This document shows positions 50,264 to 60,151 of a DNA stretch of 64,000 nt, piece after piece; position 1 is the stretch's first letter; every line of letters starts with the position of its first letter. The stretch is taken from the NCBI GenBank assembly GCA_944472135.2, contig OX235268.1, positions 11,414,589-11,478,588 of the forward strand. Reading direction: 5' to 3'. The stretch comes from Trichobilharzia regenti. Lineage: Eukaryota; Platyhelminthes; Trematoda; Strigeidida; Schistosomatidae. Position numbers and translations under genes: made by a program. Below the pieces are notes generated by a model, which saw only the letters and a program-made list of their open reading frames with translations, was not told the DNA's origin and did no database searches.

Positions 50264-53200
50264 CACAAAATAAGAAATTTGATACACGTTTGATGAAAAG
50301 AATCAATACCACAGGAAAGTCAGTTTCGGCAGCAGTATTCACATTTCATCGGTTGCAAACAACGTGAATATTAAAGAATACGTGCGATCGATGTGACACA
50401 GTGTAGACATTCTCAAAGTGAATCACTAGGTCATTTTATGAGAGTATAACACAGATGAGGTGGGGATGGTATAGAAAGTTAGAACAATCAATCGTGAACC
50501 ATATAGAGACACTGACCACATTTAAATCGCTCTCACACTTGGATCCAGTGGAAGTACACCTCAACGATTTACCGTTGACGTCGTAATCACCTGATGTAGC
50601 AATGAAACTGTTTCGATTGCCTTAATCCTTCCGCTCCATGAGGATTATGAAAACCCCTTGTGCATGGAATGGTTGTCATGTATGTTTTAAATGCTGATTT
50701 CTTGATAACAGCCTAATCGATGTTTGCGATGTTGATAAATACAAGAGAATGAGTAAAATAAAATTAACTGATTTTATCCTGTAAAATATATTCCCAGTCG
50801 CCTTTTCATAGAACCTTCTTGTTTTATTCATGACTGACTTTCCCTATTTTCCATTTGTATTATCGACTGTTAAACTAGGTGATTTATTTCGAATGCCTCA
50901 GCCGAATGGGGATTGTAAACCAACCAGACACATTCCCAACATATCACGATTAATAGCACACATTGAAGCAGTGTTCAATCACTTACGACAACAATCCATA
51001 CAAGACATGAAGCAATGATATTTTGCGGACTTAGAAAACCACGTATTTCTCAGTCCAATTCCAGCAGTCCTGTTTAGTCACAGGTTGATTCGCTGACATG
51101 AACGTTTGCAGTTGCATTTTACAATACCTTTCGAACATCCGATAAGAATATATCGAACTTCGAGTGTCATGCTAGAGTTAAAACGTCCTTTATTGCAGAT
51201 CACGCCTAATAGACAAGCCTGGATAATCAACTATTTTCCTTCTTTGTTTAAACATTTTTCTGATGGATATGCATTAGAAACAAGTGCAAAGTAACGTTTT
51301 GTAAAAAATTTCTGGTAGGGTTGTTCAGAGTGAATTTAACGTAGGCAAAACCTATAATCTCATAGTGATGAGGTAAGGGAATTGTATCTTTCCACTCAGA
51401 ACAACCAAATCAACAATTCACTCCCGTTCGAATGTGAAATAGTCGATGAATAAACTTTCAGGAGGTTTCCTACTGTTTTTATCGCATTAAACTGTTTCGA
51501 ACACAAATGAATTCGTTTGTATAATATTCATCCTAATAATTAGTGTTATGCTGCGCAGAACACTACGCAAAACTAACTTGTAGGGGCAAATTGTAATTTT
51601 TTTGATATTTCGTACTTAGCCACTGAACTGGATAGCCTGATTAATATACTAACTGTTTCAGTAACTTTACCTGAGGATTCAGGTTCTGTAAAGTTTCGGC
51701 TCTAACAAACATGAACAGACGCATTTCACGCAAAGTGAAATGACTGGCTGGCTGACTGAAATGTTTTCTTAGATAGTTCACAGACTTCCACGAGGCTAAG
51801 GACGTGAACAGTTGTTGATTCACCTTGAAGTAGTGATCAACCTTCGTATCCTTTTAATAATAAACCGCTGCAGTGATGATTAGTATAAATGGTAGGCAAA
51901 TCCTAAAGCTAGTATTATTTAAGTCAGCTGCTATGATTTCATTTTACCACAACGGTGGTCATACATTGTCATGTCATGGTTCTGAATATCCTAGTGAAAC
52001 TAAGGTGACATTAAATCCTGTTCACCACTCAAGAAGTCGTGTGTTTGCAAATCATCCTAAAATCAGGTCTCGTATTTCCGTAAGCATCACTCAAATATAT
52101 CAGATTTGAGGTGAATATCATTTACTATCAGCACCAACCAGTTGGTTTGCAAAGCGGTATTACTTCCAACAATGTCCATTCATTATTTCTTGGAGTGTGT
52201 CAACGGAATTTGACAGATATCAGATATACCAAGTAAATTTGTCCATAAATTCACAGAAATACACATTCGAGTGAATGTAGACCGTGATACCTGCGAATAT
52301 GAGAATAAACACCAACGAATGTGATGAAATTGTAGTTTGAGTAGTCAAATTATCTTTCCTACTGTACTCGTCTAAAGATTCACTAGTGGTTATCCAGAGT
52401 ACAGGAAGCTTAAGTTGATGTGTGAATATTGCCATCGTGAATACAAAATGGTTCTTCTGAATACACATATTACTTCTGCATATACAATTCAGTTGCATAC
52501 ACGTTGTTTCACGTATCACAACATTCATTCATGTATGTAAATCACTGAGGACGCCTTCATTTCTACTGCAGAAACAAACAGCGCACAGATAACTTTGAAA
52601 TGAATGAAGCCTTATTTAGAAGTATACTTGAAATCAGTGAAAACATTAGAACGATTTGAGTGAAAATAAATCTGTCATTATGCATATGCATAGTGACAAT
52701 ACATATAGAATTTATTTCTTAAGCTACTATCACGTATCAATAAATTCAAAATAACAAAGTCGTGATCTGACAGATAATATAAATGTTGACGCCTGAGAAA
52801 TGAGCCTTGTTGTTTGTCAACAGTGTTTAGCAATTGTGCTCCTATCTCACTACTTTTATGCATCAAAGAAGTCAACATGTTTTCGTTTGTTGTTTAGAGA
52901 AGCAGCGTGAAGATAATAGTGAAGGGATGGATAATGAATGGGCGTGGTACACATACACCAGGTCAAGGCTTCAGAATGATTCAAGGGAACAAGAAATTGT
53001 TTATGCCTGTATTTTCAAAATTAAGATTTTCGTATGAAGATGCAAACACTTCTACTTGCGCTGATTATGAGAGAAGCGATCTGAGAGATTGGAGCTCGCC
53101 ACGTTGAGTGGTTGTTTGTCTCTGTATATTTCTGCATTATTCATTCCAGAACTCCGGTTAATTCATATCGTGGTGATGCTACTATACGGATGACAATGAA

Positions 53201-53978
53201 GATTTGAAGTTGCTGCATTTCTGATGACAACCCACTATTGATCAGGTTAACTCACCCTCCTCTTTTTTAGTTGAAAGTATTAGGTGTCGTGCGTACAACT
53301 ATTCCAATCTTTGGTTATGAAGGACAAGATAATCGTTCACACTTTCTTTGCGTCAGATAAATTTGATACTGGTAGATCGTGAGTCTATGACCTGTGGTTC
53401 AGTAGCTCGATATAGCATATATCGAACTATCTCCACGTTCTTGGTAACGTCAGGAACACTGCGGAATCAATAGAGACTTCTAAGTAGACACACCGAAAAT
53501 TGCTTATGGACTGTCGGCGAAAGTCGAACATATCTGAAAAAGCAAACCAAACGTGGTCTATTTAGTTTTCGAGGGAAATCTGATTGGCCGAAGGTACACA
53601 TATTTTCATTTTACACGACGATAACTTCCCTTGTTGCACATGTTATACACTGAATGCCTTTTGATCATTTTAAATGTAATGTGTCGACTGCTACAGGATG
53701 CTTATATTTTCTAGGTGTTCATCCATTTTCACGTTGCGTATGTTTCTTCGAATTGCAGCATTGTTTGAAGTTCTCATCGAATATGTTCTCAGATTCTTTA
53801 TACATAGAAGTCAGTTGCTTCCATATAATAGGCTGAGCTGTTTCAATAAAGTATTCTAGCAAGAGAATTGAGAGTGCATCTGTGATTATCTTCTGCAAAT
53901 TACTTGTCGCTAACAGATTAGTTTGCGATTTCAAACAATGTTAATTGAACATCACTGATGGTTCCACTGAACTAGAAT
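50264..53978 (+). repeat. Tandem array: unit copy 3, truncated at right
   Basis: The first 3715 bp of the unit. It matches copies 1 and 2 except for substitutions seen near the right edge: a Ser-to-Thr change in the 53654-53836 frame (CTTCAGG to CTACAGG near 53690) and GAGCGGT to GAGCTGT near 53838. At 53978 close identity stops. For about 60 bp more there is weak, gapped similarity to 43863-43920. Confidence 0.93.
50830..51372 (+). pseudogene. Exon-like pseudogene fragment, array copy 3
   Basis: Copy of 40714-41256 with the same two TGA codons and splice-like borders. Confidence 0.4.
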
Positions 53979-54154
53979 TCCTGCGTTTGCATCGTATATT
54001 CTCAACATAATATCCCTGAAAGCTTTTGGGTTTGTTTGAGACCCGCAGTTTGCAGTTCTTTCGGATACCTTGACACAAAATCACAGTGAGTAATCAGGCA
54101 TGTTTGCGTGTATTTAAAATAGAATAAATTGGTGAAATTAACCCATAAGAACAT

Positions 54155-55068
54155 ATATATTATTATTGTTGTTCTCTTGGGCTTCTAGTGGAACATACGG
54201 CTTCAACTGCACGTTTTTTGCTGTACTTCTCTCCTGCATCCATATTAGTCCATTCTGTTTCAACTCCTCTTCACACGATATCCTCCATATCACACTTGGA
54301 CTTTCCTATCGCCGCTTCCCTTTCGAGTTCCACTCGAGCAATGAACTGACGCGCGCGATTTCACCTAACGGCCTCCTCAGCGAGTGTCCAATCCATCTCC
54401 ACTTTCTCCTGCTTCTTTGTTGCTTGTTCCCATAGTTTCTTTTTGGTGATATTTCCTGTCCGGCCATCTGATCTTCAGCATAGAGCAAAGACAGTTTTTG
54501 ATATATGTCTGCAACCTGTTGGAAATATTCTTTGTGACCCGCCAAGTTTCTCATCTGTATAGAAGAACTGACTGACTTGACTCTGTCTGTATTGAAAATC
54601 CGACCAAATTTTGTCGTTGATGCTGAGTGACGAGGATTTCCAGATTGGTTTCAGCTTGATGAGTGTGTTTCTCGCCTACCCGATTCTCGCTCGATTTGAC
54701 ATCTTCGACCGTTCCGACTCCCTGTAGTTGAGACAGTGCCCCCTAGATAAGTGAATGAATTAAACTCTTTCAGATCTCTCCCGTTGATGATGATTGACGC
54801 TGGATGTTGCTGTTGTTATTGTTGGCTGGTTATTTTCATAACTTCCGTCTTGTCTATGTTCACCTGGATCCTGTCTTCAACGGCTGCTTCTTCGACCAGT
54901 TTGTTGATTTTTGCTTGAAAGTCTTTGATTTTTTGTGTGACATCAAACGTAAATCATCCACGCGCGAAATTCGGGTATTCTAGGTTCTTCACGTCTGTCC
55001 AGGATATCCTTGTCTTCTCGTTTCCCACCGTCTGACGGATAATCCAGTCCACCACAATGAATGATTCA
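54155..55068 (-). mobile_element. RTE-type LINE 3' end (RT palm to C-terminus)
   Basis: The minus strand reads VVDWIIRQTVGNEKTRISW (55060-54990), then the catalytic region, where NFA is followed one frame over by DDL (the ADD box, about 54955). The thumb follows with EEAAVEDRIQVNIDKTEVM and EFNSFTYLGGTVSTTGS, then KWRWIGHSLRR (about 54400) and GRP-type C-terminal sequence ending VCSTRSPREQQ near 54165, with an ATT-rich 3' end. A frameshift at the catalytic box and further stops inactivate it. It is 5'-truncated near 55068 and lies about 180 bp right of the tandem array. Confidence 0.85.
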
Positions 55069-56035
55069 TTGAAAACTGTTGTTCACTCTGTATATTTTGT
55101 TCGATCATTTTGACTGTTGTTTGAGACAATAAAATCTCTTTAATCTACATTCAGTCTTTTATTTTGTCTTTGTACTGGCAGTTTTGTTGTTGTTAACGTG
55201 CTATTCGGATGAATTAGCCAGAACATTCATTAATTTAGTATTCGCTCATAGTCTAGTAGGTTGTAGTTCCGGTTATAACGTATGTTAAAAATGAATCTAA
55301 TTTATGTTGACTCCTCCCTGTACTACGCATGATAAATTAAATATATTTTTTTAGTTTACATGTTCGAGATATCACCATTTCCAGAAATCTGTAGTTATAT
55401 GGCGAATACCTCCATTTCACTTGTTTGCTACAGTTATGCTATAGTCGTAGTTTACTGAATAATATCAGTGGCTCGTATTTCCTTAATGTTTTATAAACAT
55501 AATCATCTTTTTCTTAATTCCCTTGAAGGCAAATATATCTCGGATGCCTAACCACTTCATGCGGCAGTAAAATTATCAAAAATTTCCAGTGAATCTGTTC
55601 ATTTGACACTTTCTTTTGAGTAAATAGGCAAAGTTGAACAATAAAGTTCCAAAAGATGCGAACGCACGAGTGACCTCTAGCCGATCAGTCATAAAAATAA
55701 GTGAATTTTGCACAAGATTAACATATATTTACTAGGAAATCCATTAAGACATATTATACAGTGTATCTCTACCTGAAAGAACTTAAATATACATCCCACC
55801 TATAATGAGGAGTATCAGTTGCTAAGTGAGACTAGTCTCTGTACATATTCACCAATGTGACTAAAGATGAGCTGTTTTTGGGAAATGTTTATCTGTCTTA
55901 TCCTGTTACGCAGTCTTCCACAAAAGCCCTCGGTTGAATTATGATGGTTTCTAGTAAGTAAATCGACAACTACTTACTAGGAAAATGTGGATAATGAAAC
56001 AAAGTAAAATAAATGACATCAACTCTAAGTCCATC
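55069..56035. other. Non-coding, nothing recognised
   Basis: No gene or element recognised. Confidence 0.45.
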
Positions 56036-56039
56036 TTTT

Positions 56040-56165
56040 GTCATGACCCCAACCTTAATCCTGACCCCAAACCCTAAACCTAACACTAACCCTAATTACA
56101 ACCATTATCATAACCGTAAACCTAACCCTAATGCAAATTATTACCCTGAGCCTAACCCTAACAGG
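56040..56165. repeat. Degenerate interstitial telomere-type repeat
   Basis: Many CCCTAA units and one-step variants (CCTAAC, CCTAACACTAACCCTAA, CCCCAAACCCTAAACC) are spread over about 125 bp. TTAGGG is the schistosome telomere unit, so this is its C-rich strand reading left to right. It sits internally with ordinary sequence on both sides. Confidence 0.8.
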
Positions 56166-56169
56166 CTAT

Positions 56170-57875
56170 TAACACAATGTCCAAACAGTACTCAAAAAGT
56201 GATCTGAGTAAAATTTACTGCACAGTTGCTAAATAGAGTTGATATTCCAGCTATCATAATGACCGGTGCCCTTAGCCAACGACTAACATGTGTTCAAGGT
56301 CATTGGAGCGTTCTCACTACTGGGGCGCTATGGTTGAACTTCAATAGTAAATATATAACATTGTCCTACGTAGACGATCTATGTATACCAACCAGTGTTT
56401 GAAAGAATGACGGGATGCGTGAAATACAAATCATCATTCATAGAGTTAGTTCAAATTATATCACTGAAATGTGACTACTGTTTAAGATGATAAACCTATG
56501 AGAATAATTCTTTCAGTAGTGCATGTATAATATTTCTTATTCCGCAATATTTTTATTCTCGGAACACAGCACTTCAGTTGTCTGAGAAATTATCTAAGAT
56601 GTTGGAGTCATCGTCAAGTAATATGTGTCTGTCGACAAATACTTACTTTGCTGCACATATGGAGAAATATATATAAAAATTGTCTAGATTTGCAATGAAA
56701 TCATTGTGTGGAGAAAAACCTATGTAATATGCTTTATTTACCACTCAGTAGTATATTAGGCATTTTTTCAGTTCTCAGTCAAAAGTCTGCATAAAATCCT
56801 TTCCCATCTACTCCTTATTTATTATTAGTCCTTTATTTATTTGTCACTCCTTATTTAGTATTCGCATTCATACTATCCAATACTAGTTAGTAGTATGGTT
56901 AACATTTTGTTCATTATCTCGTTACACCGAATGAGTAGCTATTGAGATCAATAATATTCTATTGATACTTCTCTGACTGACCCATAAAACTATATTGACG
57001 TGTCTTCTGGAAATTCATTTCTGCGACTTGCAAAGAGATATAACCCATAGTATTCTTGACATACGGAAATATTTCAGCTCATTAGAAGCGTAAGGGAACG
57101 TCAGTTAACATACTTCCAAGATAAAACTGAGACGTGAACCACAAACTATTTGGGGCAGAACTTAACAATCTGGGTTTAACTAATTTTGGTAACCGTTATA
57201 TCCAAAAGCGTAGGCATTGTGTGTTAAACCACCCGATTTACAGTTATTTAAATTACATCTCTCTCATAGCCTGACAGAGTGGGATCACATGTAATTTCTT
57301 TCTGACTAACAAATTTATACTATATTCACCTTAGTATGAATTCTATTTATGTCTATTCTATGGCTCACTCAGCAATTTGTTTCACACATTATTACTGTTT
57401 GGTATGATCCTGTCTTCCTTTGAATGATGATTATTTCGGAATTTATTTTACGAGCACAGATATTGTTTCAAGCCAACTCACTTTTTAATATATAAATATA
57501 GTAAATACCAGATTTTGTGTTGACAGTATTGACTGCAAGAACTAAGATATTTCTAGGCTGATAGATACTCTTCGACAAAATAGACATCCTTAGAGTTTCC
57601 TCATCGGACCCATGAGTTGAACCAACGACAAACATTGAGGGAAACATGGATCATAACTATGTGTTGTCTATACACTCGAGTCTTTATATTAACAGAAGTT
57701 ACGTGAATCACAAACACTCATATAGATCAACTGTATCAAATAGCTGAAGAACTAAAAGGATTGAGTAGGCAAACATTCATTGTTACTATGTTGTGTTAAA
57801 CAGTCTGCCATGATCTTAACGGAGTATAGGTAATGTAATAATTATTTTCAAGTATTGGTTTTGTAAGGATTTTTT
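56170..57875. other. Non-coding, nothing recognised
   Basis: No gene or element recognised. Confidence 0.45.
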
Positions 57876-57990
57876 CAGCGTACTCCTGAAGATTGCCAAA
57901 ACTAGGGCGAAGCAGTTGTCCAGTACTCCCAAGTTTTTCAGTGTTTCTCTAACTGATGCCAGCCCATTATGAAATGCTCCATGCAATCAA
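57876..57990 (+). mobile_element. SM-alpha-like SINE, headless copy
   Basis: Starts at the ribozyme and continues with TACTCCCAAG, TCTCTAACTGATGCCAGCCC and CCATGCAATC, matching the 26541 copy. No tRNA head is recognisable upstream. Confidence 0.72.
57880..57926 (+). ncRNA. Hammerhead ribozyme remnant (SINE-borne)
   Basis: Stem I pairs GTACT (57880-57884) with AGTAC (57922-57926). CCTGAAGA replaces CUGAUGA, GCGAAGC replaces CGAAAC, and the GTC cleavage triplet (57918-57920) is kept. Core changes predict no activity. Confidence 0.55.
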
Positions 57991-58431
57991 TGTAATATTA
58001 CTCAAAGCGTCATACGAACAATTAAGAGCATGAGATTGTTACTGGGCGAGTTTGCAACTAGTAAGGATTTTGTGAGCCGTAATTTCAGGATATTCTTGTT
58101 TATGATGATATCCATCAATACGAAAATTCAGCTGGCCATCGTACATCACACTAAGGTGTTCACTCAGAATGAACATGAACAAGAATGAAGTTATACTAGT
58201 GAATTCATGAAAAGATTGTTTCATATGTTAAATTTTGGTCTGAATACAGGATTGAGCACACTAATTTTAACAACAGAAAGCCGATTAGAGGGTAGAATAA
58301 TAGTTGAAATGTGTAGCAATGGATGTGCGTGAGTGCAATGTTAAATAATCAGAGACGTATATGGACGACGAAACATTTTTTCATACGAGTGAATAGCTAT
58401 GTAATTCGTATAAGTTACTGTCAAGGATTTT
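57991..58431. other. Non-coding, nothing recognised
   Basis: No gene or element recognised. Confidence 0.45.
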
Positions 58432-58650
58432 TTTATTCCTCTCCTTTGCAGTGGGGAACACAGATCTCCCAACCAGATCTTTGAAGTTTCGATGGTAGGG
58501 GTGTTTGCTTTCACGGTATGGGGTTGCTAGCCTCAAGTCCAGCTTTACCCTTTCAAAAGTCTTAAAACTGGCTCAGCGAGACAAAGGAGTGAGCCGGCTG
58601 GTGACCGGATTCACAAACCTGAGTGTGGTTGGCGAGTTTTCTTCCACTTT
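58432..58650 (-). mobile_element. SINE, tail type 1, degenerate head
   Basis: On the minus strand: CTCGCCAACCACACTCAGG (decayed head), CACTCCTTTG, and GAGGCTAGCAACCCCATACC, matching the tail at 27765-27900. It ends in an AT-rich run near 58432. It lies immediately downstream (minus strand) of a tail type 2 copy. Confidence 0.68.
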
Positions 58651-58664
58651 GACACCACATTAAT

Positions 58665-58862
58665 TTATTTTATTTTTATTTTTGATTTACAGCTTGATTC
58701 CACCATGTATTTTTGGTAAAGTATGGAATTTTCAGCATGGATACCAGTAGCCCGAATTTTGAAGGCCGACCATAGATACCAGGTGTGCGTCAGCAGGAGG
58801 TCGAACCTCTTACCATGTGCATGGTCGGCGAGAGTCCTAACCACTGTGCCACCGATGCGGAT
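58665..58862 (-). mobile_element. tRNA-headed SINE, tail type 2
   Basis: On the minus strand: GTGGCACAGTGGTTAGGACT (A box), ATGCACATGGTAAG, GGTTCGACCTCC (B box), then CACACCTGGTATCTATGG, GAAAATTCCATACTTTACC and an AAAT-rich end. Matches 35915-36092. Both pol III boxes are close to consensus. Confidence 0.8.
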
Positions 58863-59128
58863 GGAGGTTATCAGATTATTTATTGACAAGTGTTTTTAAC
58901 AAGACGTTTAAACACGAATACATTACAGCGATGATATGAATTTGACTACGTATCCAGCTTCAAATCTTCAGTCATGATATGTGCATATCAGCTGATGGCA
59001 TTCACTTGAGTAATGTATACTTCTTTCTAGTATAAAGTCTTTTCATTTATGACCAACTTAATACTACTACTACTACTACTGCTTGATACAAGTAGGTAGC
59101 CTGAACGGAATTTCAATTACTATTTTGT
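58863..59128. other. Non-coding; ACT microsatellite
   Basis: No gene recognised. About six ACT triplets lie at 59062-59080. Confidence 0.6.
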
Positions 59129-59437
59129 GATTCTTCTTCTCAGACTTCTGCGCCTTCAATAATTTGCTGATTGGTGGCAGTGTGTTCAAACACAAGGCGA
59201 CATGGATTTCACCAGATGGACACACCAAAACCCAGATAGACTTCATTTCAATCTCAAGAAGTGGAGACGGAGCCTGCTGGATATAAAATCGAGTAGAGGA
59301 GCAGATATGGGTTCAGACTACTATCTAGTACAAGGGAGTTTCAAGGTGAAGATAAAAGCCTTGACGATAGCTGAGGATAGACCAAAATTCGAGTTCAACA
59401 CTGAAAATCTGAGGGACACAATCACAAAGGACAGTTT
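59129..59437 (+). mobile_element. RTE LINE, endonuclease end (left of LTR insertion)
   Basis: Reads FCAFNNLLIGGSVFKHK then WISPDGHTKTQIDFISISR, shifts frame once near 59260, and continues RRSLLDIKSSRGADMGSDYY, the C-terminal endonuclease block with the SDH motif as SDY. The LINE frame resumes at 63639, so the LTR element split it. The LINE is 5'-truncated near 59129. The frameshift and His-to-Tyr change suggest it was already degenerate. Confidence 0.85.
59434..59437 (+). other. Target-site duplication, left copy
   Basis: GTTT precedes the left LTR and recurs after the right LTR at 63639-63642. Removing the element plus one copy restores the LINE frame. Confidence 0.75.
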
Positions 59438-59737
59438 TGTAGTACCCCTATACCAGCTGTAAACATGCTTTTTAATCTAATTTGTACACTTGTATTATAT
59501 GTGTATACAGACCGATTTTATATGTACTTCACAAACATTTGTCAATTTACTGTTGAATATTACCTTGACACAATTTCAAATTTGACTACTGCTTCAATAC
59601 ATATTCGTAATCTTCGCAAGTGCGTTTTGATTTACGTTGTAGGCGTCGAGTAGCCACAACGTTTGCGCACATTAGTAAAAGCGAGGAAGTACTAGAATAT
59701 ATGTGTACGGCAGTTTAGTCAGACAACGCACGCAACA
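59438..59737 (+). repeat. 5' LTR (300 bp)
   Basis: Starts TGTAGTACCCC and ends CGCAACA (TG..CA borders). Aligns without gaps to 63339-63638 with nine substitutions. Confidence 0.93.
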
Positions 59738-59741
59738 AAAT

Positions 59742-59759
59742 TGGTGAGCCCGATGACCA
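59742..59759 (+). promoter_or_regulatory. Primer binding site, tRNA-Trp-like
   Basis: TGGTGAGCCCGATG begins four bases after the LTR. It matches the reverse complement of an animal tRNA-Trp 3' end (TGGTGACCCCGACG) at 12 of 14 positions. Primers of CsRn1-clade elements are reported to be tRNA-Trp. Confidence 0.65.
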
Positions 59760-59935
59760 ATTTCGACAGCGACGACAAATTGGTGTCCTTGACGATAACT
59801 GGTTCACCCCAACGACAAATTGTTGACCCCAACGACAAATTGACCATCGCAACGACAACTTTTTCACCTCGACGATAACTTGTTCACTGCGACGATAACT
59901 TGTTGACTCCAACGACATTTTGTTCACCCGGACGC
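59743..59935 (+). repeat. 20-bp tandem repeats in the retrotransposon leader
   Basis: About nine units in exact 20-bp register, consensus roughly AACGACAAATTGTTCACCCC. Each carries a TTG-TTCACC-C core that resembles the primer binding site next to it. Confidence 0.88.
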
Positions 59936-60151
59936 ATCATTACACTTGCTGGATTATTTAAACTCTAACTTTATCGGATATATATACATATAATAGACAT
60001 TTCGAGCTCATTCTTGTGCTTTCTCATCGCACAACTTGCAGTAATCTGTGGTAAGCACCTGCATTGCATGTTTTTCTGTTTTACCATATTCTTAGTGTGC
60101 ATTATTTTTGCTATTTTGTTACTGTTAAACCATTTTTCTACGAATTGTAAC

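Noticed and set aside
59715..59927. 70-codon minus-strand frame across the retrotransposon leader
   Set aside because: It is an artefact of the 20-bp repeat, whose period plus lack of stops on that strand keeps the frame open.
59743..59935. CRISPR-like array
   Set aside because: Contiguous 20-bp units without spacers inside a eukaryotic retrotransposon.
60014..60151. Upstream 46 codons of the polyprotein frame
   Set aside because: Strongly hydrophobic and unlike Gag. More likely untranslated leader in phase by chance, so the start was placed at 60152, although a longer product cannot be excluded.
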